Shown here: piece after piece, positions 23,244 to 30,344 of the stretch
Layout: each line of letters begins with the position of its first letter
How positions within the stretch are numbered: the first letter of the stretch is position 1
DNA from: Pseudomonadota bacterium
Lineage (GTDB): Bacteria > Myxococcota_A > UBA9160 > JADFDR01
Direction of reading: 5' to 3'
Length of the DNA: 49,604 nucleotides
NCBI GenBank assembly: GCA_003353845.1
Contig: PIVT01000024.1
Span: forward strand, 1-49,604
The notes under the pieces: generated by a model
What the model was told of the DNA's origin: nothing
Databases searched by the model: none
The model's input: the letters and a program-made list of their open reading frames with translations, nothing else
Position numbers and translations under genes: made by a program

Positions 23244-23885
23244 CTAGGTAAGAAGGTGCTCGGTTTTCATATCGCGAAAGTTATTCAGCCGACCGCGTTC
23301 AATATCTTCAGCCAACCTTCCAATCACTTTCTGGAGTTGTGGAAGATCAAAACCAATTTCAGCTTTGGACAGACCGAGCGTGTGCTCAGCACCTCGCAAC
23401 ATACTCATGGCCCCAAACACGTTTCCCGTTTCAAAGTGGTGCATTCCCGTGGCTGAAACAATGATTCCCTCCAACACCACTTCGACATCCTCGGTCTCGA
23501 TACCTTCCTGCGCACCAATCCATCGGGATTCGAAAAGTTCCAAGATCTCAAAAAATAAGCGCGCGTTCCAAAGAGGAACAAAGCATTCCACAGGCTTGCC
23601 GATAGAACCGACTTTTTCGATTTGCTCAAAGGCTGTGATAAAGCGAAAGGCACGATCGCGCATGATCGGCGTATACTCGGCAACATCCGGCAACAAAGCA
23701 GTCTTGGAGTAGAGCTGTCGACCCTCGCCTTCCGTCGGTCTCCAACCGAGCAAATACGCATCCACCTCACCGCTAACTGCCCAAGATGCAAAAGACTTCA
23801 ATCGCCTTCCAGCCTCCGGATTTCCTCCGATGGCGGAACGCAACAATTCGGACATGGAGGCGCGAACCAGTTTGTAGGAATGCAT
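23244..23885 (-). CDS. DUF309-like protein
   Basis: 213 residues. The C-terminal half has the spacing of the DUF309 fold: F/W-N-A-R-L-F-F-E-I-L-E-L-F-E-S-R-W (around 107-122), where family members have N-x-G-x-F-x-E-x-H-E-x-x-E-x-x-W. Then EGIIVSATGMHHFETGNVFGAMSMLRGAEHTL (around 138-170) matches the second helix pair. The His of the family motif is replaced here (I-L instead of H-E), so it is a divergent member. The N-terminal 100 residues are not recognised. No signal peptide. The ATG at 23885 has AAAGG about 8 bases upstream. Convergent with the DUF3160 gene. Confidence 0.65.
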   Translation of the reverse strand: MHSYKLVRASMSELLRSAIGGNPEAGRRLKSFASWAVSGEVDAYLLGWRPTEGEGRQLYSKTALLPDVAEYTPIMRDRAFRFITAFEQIEKVGSIGKPVECFVPLWNARLFFEILELFESRWIGAQEGIETEDVEVVLEGIIVSATGMHHFETGNVFGAMSMLRGAEHTLGLSKAEIGFDLPQLQKVIGRLAEDIERGRLNNFRDMKTEHLLT

Positions 23886-24117
23886 GCGAACTACCTTTGC
23901 TGCAACAGAAGCTGCAATGGAAAATGTGCGGCTAGAGTATCACCTCTCCCAAACATCTCCAACCGAGCTATAGACCCCCAGCCTCAGTGGTGGCTCGAAT
24001 CCAGAGAACCGCTCGTGGCTTCTCACTCCACCCGAACCTCGCAAAAACTGGCCAGCCATTGTAGTTCCGAGAGCGGGCTGCCGATACCAGAACTTGGATT
24101 CAGCAAAGGACGGAGAA

Positions 24118-25578
24118 TTGGGAAAATCTAAAAATGTAAGCGTCATCTTCCTCACCCTATTCGGTGGCATTTTCGCCATTGCTGGGATCAGTGCGGGCAT
24201 GACACTTCTCCCCAAGGCCCTTCGCTCCGGAAGCACAGAAGAACTAGCCGTTGCAATCATCTTGCCCGTGGTCTTCAGTCTGGCAGGATTTGGCATCATC
24301 GGGTTGGGCCTGTACAGCAAACGCAGGGCCAACGAAAAAGAGCAGCTGAAGAATCGCCACCCCAATGAACCCTGGATGTGGAAACGTGAATGGGCGAAGC
24401 GGCGCATCTCAGGTGGCGGGAAGACGATGGTTGTTTTTTCCTGGGGCTTCGCATTGTTCTGGAACGCCATTGGCACCCCACCTATTTTGTTTAATCTTCC
24501 TTCCGATCTTTCCAGGGTCAAACCAGAGTTCTTTGCCATGGCACTCTTTCCCTTCATAGGGTTCTGCCTGCTGCTATGGGCCATTCACAGCACTATTGCC
24601 TGGCGAAAATTCGGCATCGCTTTTTTCGAACCTCAGCCCTTACCCGGTGTCATCGGAGGCAAGTGCAAGGGGCGGATTCACACCAGCGTCTACATAAAAC
24701 CAGAAGAAGACATCACTCTTCGCCTGCATTGCGTGAATCGAGTGACGACCAGCAGCGGGAGCGATGGCAGCTCTACCCAGGAATCCATTTTATGGGAATC
24801 CGAGAAAACGGTTTCGACCCATCAATTACAAATGGGGCCCAAAGGAAGTTCTATTCCCGTGGAGTTCACCATCCCAATGAAGTGCCGGCAAACCAATGAG
24901 GACAATCCCCGCAACACGATCCTCTGGCGACTCACGGTCGAGGCCGCTGTCCCCGGTGTCGACTTTTCCAAGACCTTCGAAATTCCGGTCTTTGTTACCG
25001 ACGCAAGCTCCCCCGACGTTGAAGCCGATGAGGAAGGCGTGGATGAAATTCGTTCGATGATTTTAGATCCTTCCAGGCTGCTTTCTACACTTCCCAAATC
25101 CAAGGTACAGATTGAGAATCACCCGGACGGCCAGCTCCAACTCTGGTTCGGTCCAGCACGAAACAAGGGCGCCGCTACCTTCATACTGCTCTTTACAATC
25201 ATTTGGACCGGTGTCGTCGTGTTTCTGTACCAATCCGATGCCCCTCTTTTCATGGCCTTCCTCTTTGGCTTTTTCGACCTGATTCTGTTGTTCATCCTCA
25301 CTGCGTTGTGGCTCGGAACATCAAGGGTCGGAATCCAGCCGGGGGAAATCACGCTGAAGCGCGGATTACTGGGCGGCGGGAAGCTGCGTACTTTTCACAC
25401 GATTGAAGTGTCGAAGATCGAAGAATGCATCGGAATGCAGTCTGGAAACAAAGTCTTCTATGGCATCGAACTGCATTTACAAAGTGGGAAGAAACTCAAG
25501 CTGGGCAGTGGCATCCCTGACAAGGGAGAAGTTATTGCGCTGATTCAAGCCATCGAACACGCTTTCGCAAGCCGTTAA
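24118..25578 (+). CDS. Membrane protein with an arrestin-like extramembrane domain, unknown function
   Basis: 486 residues if it starts at the TTG at 24118, which has AAGGA with a 7-base spacer; an in-frame TTG at 24094 is the alternative. Two helices near the start (about 7-30 and 40-60), two more around 110-165, then a long beta-rich domain (200-300: LPGVIGGKCKGRIHTS, ITLRLHCVNRV, IPVEFTIPMKC). Two further helices follow (around 355-405), then a small PH-like end domain (GIQPGEITLKRGLLGGGKLRTF, YGIELHLQSGKKLKLG). Similar multidomain proteins are annotated as hypothetical or DUF3592-linked in many Proteobacteria. Its stop shares TTAA with the stop of the convergent DUF423 gene. Confidence 0.75.
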   Translation: MGKSKNVSVIFLTLFGGIFAIAGISAGMTLLPKALRSGSTEELAVAIILPVVFSLAGFGIIGLGLYSKRRANEKEQLKNRHPNEPWMWKREWAKRRISGGGKTMVVFSWGFALFWNAIGTPPILFNLPSDLSRVKPEFFAMALFPFIGFCLLLWAIHSTIAWRKFGIAFFEPQPLPGVIGGKCKGRIHTSVYIKPEEDITLRLHCVNRVTTSSGSDGSSTQESILWESEKTVSTHQLQMGPKGSSIPVEFTIPMKCRQTNEDNPRNTILWRLTVEAAVPGVDFSKTFEIPVFVTDASSPDVEADEEGVDEIRSMILDPSRLLSTLPKSKVQIENHPDGQLQLWFGPARNKGAATFILLFTIIWTGVVVFLYQSDAPLFMAFLFGFFDLILLFILTALWLGTSRVGIQPGEITLKRGLLGGGKLRTFHTIEVSKIEECIGMQSGNKVFYGIELHLQSGKKLKLGSGIPDKGEVIALIQAIEHAFASR

Positions 25579-25928
25579 GAGCGCAATGAAATCAAGGAGA
25601 GCCACGCAGCAATGAGAACCAACCCCCCGATGGGAGTGATGGCACCCAGTCCTCTTACGCCAGTTAATACCAACAAGTAGAGGGAACCCGAAAAAAGCAA
25701 GATGCCGATGGAGAACAAACTGGCCGGCAACCCGACGGCGCGCTCAGTCGCCTGTGCATAGAAAGCGAGAGCGAGCAAAGCAAAGCTGTGGACCAGATGG
25801 TAAAGGGCTCCGGTCTTCCAGGTTTCCAACAACTCGGGGCTGACACGCGCCTTAAGCCCGTGCGCACCAAAGGCGCCAGCCGCCACTGCCGAGGCACCAA
25901 AGACTGCCGCTAAAACCAACCAATTCAT
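25575..25928 (-). CDS. DUF423 family membrane protein
   Basis: 117 residues from the ATG at 25928, with GGAG 7 bases upstream; the longer frame to 25976 has no support. Four helices and the family motifs GASAVAAGAFGAHGLK (about 10-25), YHLVHSFALLAL (about 43-54) and ITPIGGLVLIAAWLSL near the end are plain. DUF423 (YgdD/YwdK-type) proteins are inner-membrane proteins of unknown function. Convergent with the gene ending at 25578, their stop codons overlapping by four bases. Confidence 0.92.
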   Translation of the reverse strand: MNWLVLAAVFGASAVAAGAFGAHGLKARVSPELLETWKTGALYHLVHSFALLALAFYAQATERAVGLPASLFSIGILLFSGSLYLLVLTGVRGLGAITPIGGLVLIAAWLSLISLRS

Positions 25929-25994
25929 GATCCGCTCCAATGTGACGGCCCTCCCAGCCTGAAAAAAATCAAACACATGCCTCTAAACATGCAT

Positions 25995-26348
25995 TTAAAG
26001 CAGTGCTTTGATGTCTTCGGGAGGGCGGCCAACGACGGCCTTCTCTCCACGAATCACAATAGGCCTTTCCATGAGTGCGGGCTGCTGGACCATGGCATCG
26101 ATCAACTTTCCTTCTGCCAACTCCGCGCTGAGCCCGGCCTCTTTAAATCCCGCGTCTTTGCTGCGCATCCACTCATGCACCGGTCTACCGAGCTTGGTTT
26201 TCAACTCCATGAGTTCTTTCTTTGAAAGCGGCTCATCCAAGTACTTTCGCTCGACGTAATTCAATCCGGCCTGCTCCAAGATCTCCTTGGCTTGTCGACT
26301 CTTGGAACAACGAGGGTTATGCAATAAAACAATCTCAGCAGCGCTCAT
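25995..26348 (-). CDS. ArsC/YfgD family glutaredoxin-like reductase
   Basis: 117 residues from the ATG at 26348, with GGTGAAGGAGAG just upstream; this ribosome-binding site lies within the 3' end of the TVP38 gene region. LHNPRCSKSRQAKEIL carries the catalytic Cys, and RPIVIRGEKAVVGRPPEDI is the conserved C-terminal signature. The C-S-K-S form is that of YfgD-like proteins rather than classical plasmid ArsC (usually C-G-T-S). Arsenate reduction by glutaredoxin is possible but unproved. No ArsR, ArsB or Acr3 is nearby. It follows the TVP38 gene on the same strand. Confidence 0.9.
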   Translation of the reverse strand: MSAAEIVLLHNPRCSKSRQAKEILEQAGLNYVERKYLDEPLSKKELMELKTKLGRPVHEWMRSKDAGFKEAGLSAELAEGKLIDAMVQQPALMERPIVIRGEKAVVGRPPEDIKALL

Positions 26349-26371
26349 TTTCTCTCCTTCACCTTTTGCGC

Positions 26372-27127
26372 TCACAAACGACCATCACCACGCTCACCTT
26401 TCAACGCTTCAGAAAACGCCTCAAGACGGCGTAACGAAAAGAATCTCCTGCCGAATAACTTCTCTTGCACAGCCGGGTGGAGTACAGGCAGAGCTCCCAA
26501 CACAGCAATGATAGCGCCCGCCAACACCATCACCCACGGTTCCATCTCAACAATGGTGGCCCCCAAGAAGGCATAACAGCCTGATCGAATCGGTGCCGTC
26601 AAAAGGATGGCAATGAAGAATTTTTTGAATTCAATCGTCGACATTCCGGCAGCGGTTTGAACCAACCCCATAGAGCCCGCGGGATGAGCGACGCAGGCTC
26701 CGACAATCCATGGCCCCGCAGTTTCAATCTGATCTTTGTATTTATCTAATTTGTGACCGAAAAATCGATTCACCAGATCGCGACCACCATACCGACCCAC
26801 ATAAAAATGAAAGAGGCTCGATAACAAGATCCCGATGAACCCCAGCAGAGTTCCCTGCACGGCACCAAAGACCAGCCCGCCGACGGTCAATACCAACCCG
26901 GAGGAAAGTAAAAGGAAGTAGCGAAAGGTGACCATCAGAATGAAAGCCAATGGCGCAATCCAGCCCAAGCGCATCACCGCAGCGCGCAGCGACTGCAAGG
27001 AGGCTTGGATCTCTGCCAGGGAGCCCATACTCGTCTGGAAGTCGAGTTCACTTCGCAGTTGAAGGCCTGCGTAGAGAAGCACCGCCAATACGACGGTGAC
27101 GATCAGGAGAGGGATAGTACGTTTCAT
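26372..27127 (-). CDS. TVP38/TMEM64 family inner membrane protein
   Basis: 251 residues. After an N-terminal anchor helix comes a domain of helices with the VTT/SNARE-associated pattern. LLLSSGLVLTVGGLVFGAVQGTLLGFIGILLSSLFHFYVGRYGGRDLVNRFF (about 73-125) has the typical G-x-x-F-G-x-x-x-G core, and FKKFFIAILLTAPIRSGCYAFLGA follows (about 180-203). The family resembles DedA proteins; such membrane proteins are linked to lipid scrambling and envelope homeostasis. It ends 24 bases before the ArsC-like start, and the two are probably one transcript. Confidence 0.85.
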   Translation of the reverse strand: MKRTIPLLIVTVVLAVLLYAGLQLRSELDFQTSMGSLAEIQASLQSLRAAVMRLGWIAPLAFILMVTFRYFLLLSSGLVLTVGGLVFGAVQGTLLGFIGILLSSLFHFYVGRYGGRDLVNRFFGHKLDKYKDQIETAGPWIVGACVAHPAGSMGLVQTAAGMSTIEFKKFFIAILLTAPIRSGCYAFLGATIVEMEPWVMVLAGAIIAVLGALPVLHPAVQEKLFGRRFFSLRRLEAFSEALKGERGDGRL

Positions 27128-27182
27128 GTCGATAAATTACTCAGTTCGCCCGGCACCCGCTAAGCAAGGGAGTGAAGGGGAT

Positions 27183-27303
27183 TCAGGATCGCCCGTGCGT
27201 AGGAACAACCAGCACCGGAACAGCTATCTTATGTAGCACGCCTTCACTGGTGCTGCCTACGAGAAGCTTCTTGACCGCCCCCTTGCCGCACAGGCATGGA
27301 TTT
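27183..27303 (-). pseudogene. 3' remnant of a universal stress protein (UspA) gene
   Basis: On the minus strand, a frame ending in TGA at 27183-27185 reads GKGAVKKLLVGSTSEGVLHK, then IAVPVLVVPTHGRS. This is the end of a UspA domain: the ATP-binding G-x-x-x-x-x-x-L-L-G-S, then V-L and P-V-L-V-V-P. The upstream part of the domain is missing; the frame runs back into the DUF3012 gene without a plausible start. Only about 40 residues of some 140 remain. It probably decayed after an insertion or deletion between the TVP38 and DUF3012 genes. Confidence 0.75.
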
Positions 27304-27483
27304 TCAATCCTTGCCCGATGACTTGAACAAGCAGTTCTTTCCATAGGCGGTTGCCTCGTTGGTTGACCAGTCGCCCTTGGGTTTTTCTTTCATCTTCTCA
27401 CACCAAGCCTCGCTGCCCACCTCGGGAGCACATGCGAGAAGCAGCAAGCCTAGAACTCCTACCAAACAAAACCTCTTTAACAT
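27304..27483 (-). CDS. DUF3012 family lipoprotein
   Basis: 59 residues from the ATG at 27483 (GGAAGAGG just upstream); a TTG 18 bases earlier is less likely. Lipoprotein signal with L-L-A-C, then APEVGSEAWCEKMKEKPKGDWSTNEATAYGKNCLF, which is the DUF3012 consensus almost throughout: two Cys in the mature part and a W-S-T-N-E-A-T-x-Y core. Small lipoproteins of this family are common in Gammaproteobacteria; function is unknown. The stop codon lies next to the UspA remnant. Confidence 0.9.
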   Translation of the reverse strand: MLKRFCLVGVLGLLLLACAPEVGSEAWCEKMKEKPKGDWSTNEATAYGKNCLFKSSGKD

Positions 27484-27729
27484 CAACCTCTTCCTTTCCA
27501 ATATCGGGGCCCCGGTCCGCGCTCAAAGCGTTGAGCCCTCTCCAGTGCGCGCAGCACCTCGCAATGCGCAGCATCGAATAAAACCCCTAGAGATAACGTC
27601 AGAATAGGCACTTTGCGGCCTTAAGTCATTTAAGGGGCTCAGCCTTAGCGCGGGGCTAGCCGATAACATCTCATCACTGTTTTTGGATGGGTTGGCATCT
27701 CCAGTGAATGATGACCAACCGGAGTAGCA

Positions 27730-28203
27730 ATGCCGATCATTCTAGGTCTCGGTGAGATGGGAATAATCAATCAGGACTCGGAGGAGTTAAAAACCTTCGC
27801 GCTGGGTTCCTGTATTGGGCTCGTTCTCTTTGACCGCAAGAATAAGATCGCGGGCATGGCCCACATTGTCTTACCCGATTCCAACATCCGCCCGGATCGA
27901 GCTCAGAAAGATCCCGGGCGTTTTGCAGACACCGCTATTCCCGCCCTCATCGCGGCGATGCAAGCCAAGGGCGCCGACGGAAAACTCGTTGCCAAACTTT
28001 TTGGCGGAGCCTTGATCTACAAAGCCAATGACACTTATCAAGTCGGCAAACGCAATGCCTTGACCGTGAAGAAGCTGCTCTGGAAAAACCGTATCCCTGC
28101 TCTGGCCGAAGAAATTGGCGGCAGTATTGGCCGCACGATTTCTGTCGGTTTGAATGGTGAAGTCCGGGTGTCCACACCCGGCATGGAGGACCGTGTCCTA
28201 TGA
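27730..28203 (+). CDS. cheD: Chemoreceptor glutamine deamidase CheD
   Basis: 157 residues, the usual length. FALGSCIGLVLFD has the catalytic Cys28 and GMAHIVLPDS the catalytic His45; the Thr of the triad should be in FADTAIPALI. KLFGGALIY, VGKRNALTVKKLL and GRTISVGLNGEVRVSTPG complete the family pattern. CheD deamidates Gln to Glu in methyl-accepting chemotaxis proteins and is held by CheC/CheX-like phosphatases, linking receptor adaptation to CheY-P level. The ATG has GGAG 6 bases upstream. Its stop overlaps the ATG of the response regulator by four bases, first gene of a three-gene operon. Confidence 0.95.
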   Translation: MPIILGLGEMGIINQDSEELKTFALGSCIGLVLFDRKNKIAGMAHIVLPDSNIRPDRAQKDPGRFADTAIPALIAAMQAKGADGKLVAKLFGGALIYKANDTYQVGKRNALTVKKLLWKNRIPALAEEIGGSIGRTISVGLNGEVRVSTPGMEDRVL

Positions 28204-28577
28204 CTCAACATATTCTCATCGTCGATGACTCAAAAGTGTCAAGAGTCATCATTCAACGCTGCCTCGAGATGATCGTGTCCGCTGAATCCACGTATACCGA
28301 GGCCGCCAACGGTAAAGAAGCCCTGGCTGAGTTGAATGATCACGACTTCGACATCGTCATCGCCGACATCAACATGCCCGAAATGGATGGCAAGTCTCTA
28401 CTCAAGTGGATTCGCGCCAGCGATAAACTCAAGAACATTCCAGTCGTGTTCGTAACCAGTACAGACAACCCAGCCCAGGTTGAGGAACTCAAGACCCTGG
28501 GCGCCAATGCCGTACTGGCCAAACCCATCACCGCAGCGATCCTGGAACCTGTCATGGAGAGAATCCTCGCGCAGTGA
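28200..28577 (+). CDS. CheY-like single-domain response regulator
   Basis: 125 residues, receiver domain only. Acidic pair Asp9-Asp10, phospho-acceptor Asp56 (IADINMPEMDG), Thr in VFVTST and Lys in VLAKPI are all present. It should accept phosphate from a CheA-type kinase and act by binding another protein, such as the flagellar switch or the CheX-like protein encoded next door. No output domain. The start overlaps the cheD stop (ATGA). The next gene begins 20 bases after its stop, or overlaps it if the upstream GTG is used. Confidence 0.95.
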   Translation: MTQHILIVDDSKVSRVIIQRCLEMIVSAESTYTEAANGKEALAELNDHDFDIVIADINMPEMDGKSLLKWIRASDKLKNIPVVFVTSTDNPAQVEELKTLGANAVLAKPITAAILEPVMERILAQ

Positions 28578-28597
28578 CCGCGAACAAGGGGAAGAAC

Positions 28598-29101
28598 GTG
28601 CCAGAGAAACAGACGAGCATCATTCCGAATATACAAGCCTACCGGAATATCATCGTGCAGGTGATCCAGTCTTCCCTCGAAGAAATTGGTTTCATGGAAA
28701 TCTTACCTGTTCAAGAGCAGAGCCCTTACGACGAGAGCATTGATCGCTATCGAGCGGACATCCTTATTGAGGATCCTCATGCAGGCGAGATCCAACTCAT
28801 CATGCCTCGGACTGTCTTGGAGATCATCGCTGAGAACGTTTACACCATGGAGAAACAAGAACTTTCAGATGAGACTTTAAACGACATCATATCGGAGATG
28901 ATCAACATCATTGCCGGTAGTCTCATGCGACTCTGGACCCCGCCCTCTCAAGTTTTTCATCTCGGCCTTCCCTCCGTGGGTCAGGAAGCCTTCCTGCAAG
29001 TCGATATCAGCAAGGACAGTTTGGAATTCGACATGGAGGGAAGCCCCTTCTGGTTGGTCATGCGGGGTGAGGTATTCATGGAACCCCCAGCTGGAAACTA
29101 A
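28598..29101 (+). CDS. cheX: CheX-like CheY-P phosphatase (CheC/CheX family)
   Basis: 167 residues from the GTG at 28598, which has AAGGGGAA just upstream; a GTG at 28574 overlapping the cheY stop (GTGA) is the alternative. The long helix with E-x-x-N (SEMINIIAGSLM, around residues 108-119) is the phosphatase motif of the CheC/CheX/FliY family, and VFHLGLPSV and the surrounding strands fit the CheX fold. It probably dephosphorylates the neighbouring CheY-like protein and may also sequester CheD. The MsrBA gene converges on it, five bases from its stop. Confidence 0.85.
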   Translation: MPEKQTSIIPNIQAYRNIIVQVIQSSLEEIGFMEILPVQEQSPYDESIDRYRADILIEDPHAGEIQLIMPRTVLEIIAENVYTMEKQELSDETLNDIISEMINIIAGSLMRLWTPPSQVFHLGLPSVGQEAFLQVDISKDSLEFDMEGSPFWLVMRGEVFMEPPAGN

Positions 29102-29106
29102 GCGAC

Positions 29107-30288
29107 TCAGCCTCCTCCATCTTTCGGTTCACCCCAAACACGCTTCAAGTAGCCATCGCGTCCTGAGCCATGGCGGTAGTACTTGTAGCGAATGGGATTC
29201 TTTTTGTAGTAGTCCTGGTGATAATCTTCGGCCGGGTAGAACCTACCGGCGGAGACAATCTCCGTCACAATGGGACCCTCAAAGCTACCCGAGCGATCCA
29301 TTTTCACTTTGGAAACTTTCGCAGCTTCTTCCTGCTCCACAGTGTGAGTAAAAATTCCAGAACGATATTGGCTTCCAATGTCGGCAAACTGCTGATCTTT
29401 GGTCGTCGGATCGATATTGCGCCAGAAGATGTCTAGCAACTGCTCGTAGCTCACTTTACTGGGGTCGTAAGTCACCCGAACCACTTCTGCGTGACCTGTC
29501 TCACCTGCCGAAACTTGCTCGTAGGTGGGGCTGTCAATCATCCCACCCATGTAACCAGAAATTACTGAAGACACACCATCCAATTTTTCGAAAGGAGGTT
29601 CCATACACCAGAAACAACCGCCCGCGAAAGTTGCAATGACCTCCGTCGATGCCTTGGCCCTGCCCTCGGCAGATCCCTGTGCCTCTTCATTAAAGCTCAC
29701 GAGATACTCGCCGTATCCCGCAGCTTCTAAATCCTCTACGGGAATGAATCGCAGCGAAGCAGAGTTAATGCAGTAGCGCAGGCCGGTGGGTTCGGGACCA
29801 TCTTCAAAGACGTGCCCCAGGTGGGAGTCCGCCGTTTGGCTCCGCACCTCGACACGCGGCATGCCGAAGGACCGATCCGCTACGTTTACGATACGCTCTT
29901 TTTTCACAGGTTGCGTGAAGCTCGGCCAGCCCGTTCCGGAATCAAACTTATCCTCGGAACTAAACAGGGGCTCGCCGGAAACAATATCCACATAGAGACC
30001 CGCTCGTTTCTCGTCCCAAAATTCATTTTGGAAGGGCTGCTCAGTACCCTCTTCTTGAGTGACTTTGTATTGAAGAGGCGTCAATTGCTCACGCAGTTCT
30101 TCGTCGCGTTTGTCACTCGCTTCATCCGACATAAACTTCTCCTTCCAAGAACTCCCCGCATTGGCATCCTGCCCCTGGCATCCGAACAGGAAGATCAGCA
30201 GAGCCACGAGAAAAGGATAGAGTAAGACCTCTGGTCTCGCCCTCACAGCACAGCGAGAATCTTGCAATGGGTTCTGACTTCCAAACAC
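29107..30288 (-). CDS. msrBA: Bifunctional peptide methionine sulfoxide reductase MsrB-MsrA, lipoprotein
   Basis: 393 residues. N-terminal lipoprotein signal (hydrophobic 22-36, Cys37 after L-F-G), then MsrB (about 62-185) and MsrA (about 215-385). Msr[18 protein letters not shown], then HLGHVF and [11 protein letters not shown] with catalytic Cys173. The two C-x-x-C zinc knuckles of many MsrB proteins are missing ([15 protein letters not shown]). MsrA: FAGGCFWC with catalytic Cys225. The B-then-A order is less common than A-then-B and is seen in some envelope-located fusions. Envelope anchoring implies repair of oxidised periplasmic proteins. The GTG start has AAGGAG upstream. Downstream of the GMC operon on the same strand. 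Confidence 0.93.
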   Translation of the reverse strand: MFGSQNPLQDSRCAVRARPEVLLYPFLVALLIFLFGCQGQDANAGSSWKEKFMSDEASDKRDEELREQLTPLQYKVTQEEGTEQPFQNEFWDEKRAGLYVDIVSGEPLFSSEDKFDSGTGWPSFTQPVKKERIVNVADRSFGMPRVEVRSQTADSHLGHVFEDGPEPTGLRYCINSASLRFIPVEDLEAAGYGEYLVSFNEEAQGSAEGRAKASTEVIATFAGGCFWCMEPPFEKLDGVSSVISGYMGGMIDSPTYEQVSAGETGHAEVVRVTYDPSKVSYEQLLDIFWRNIDPTTKDQQFADIGSQYRSGIFTHTVEQEEAAKVSKVKMDRSGSFEGPIVTEIVSAGRFYPAEDYHQDYYKKNPIRYKYYRHGSGRDGYLKRVWGEPKDGGG

Positions 30289-30344
30289 TCCGACAACTCC
30301 TTCGATGACATTCTCTCATCTCTGATGTCGATAGACGGATAAAG

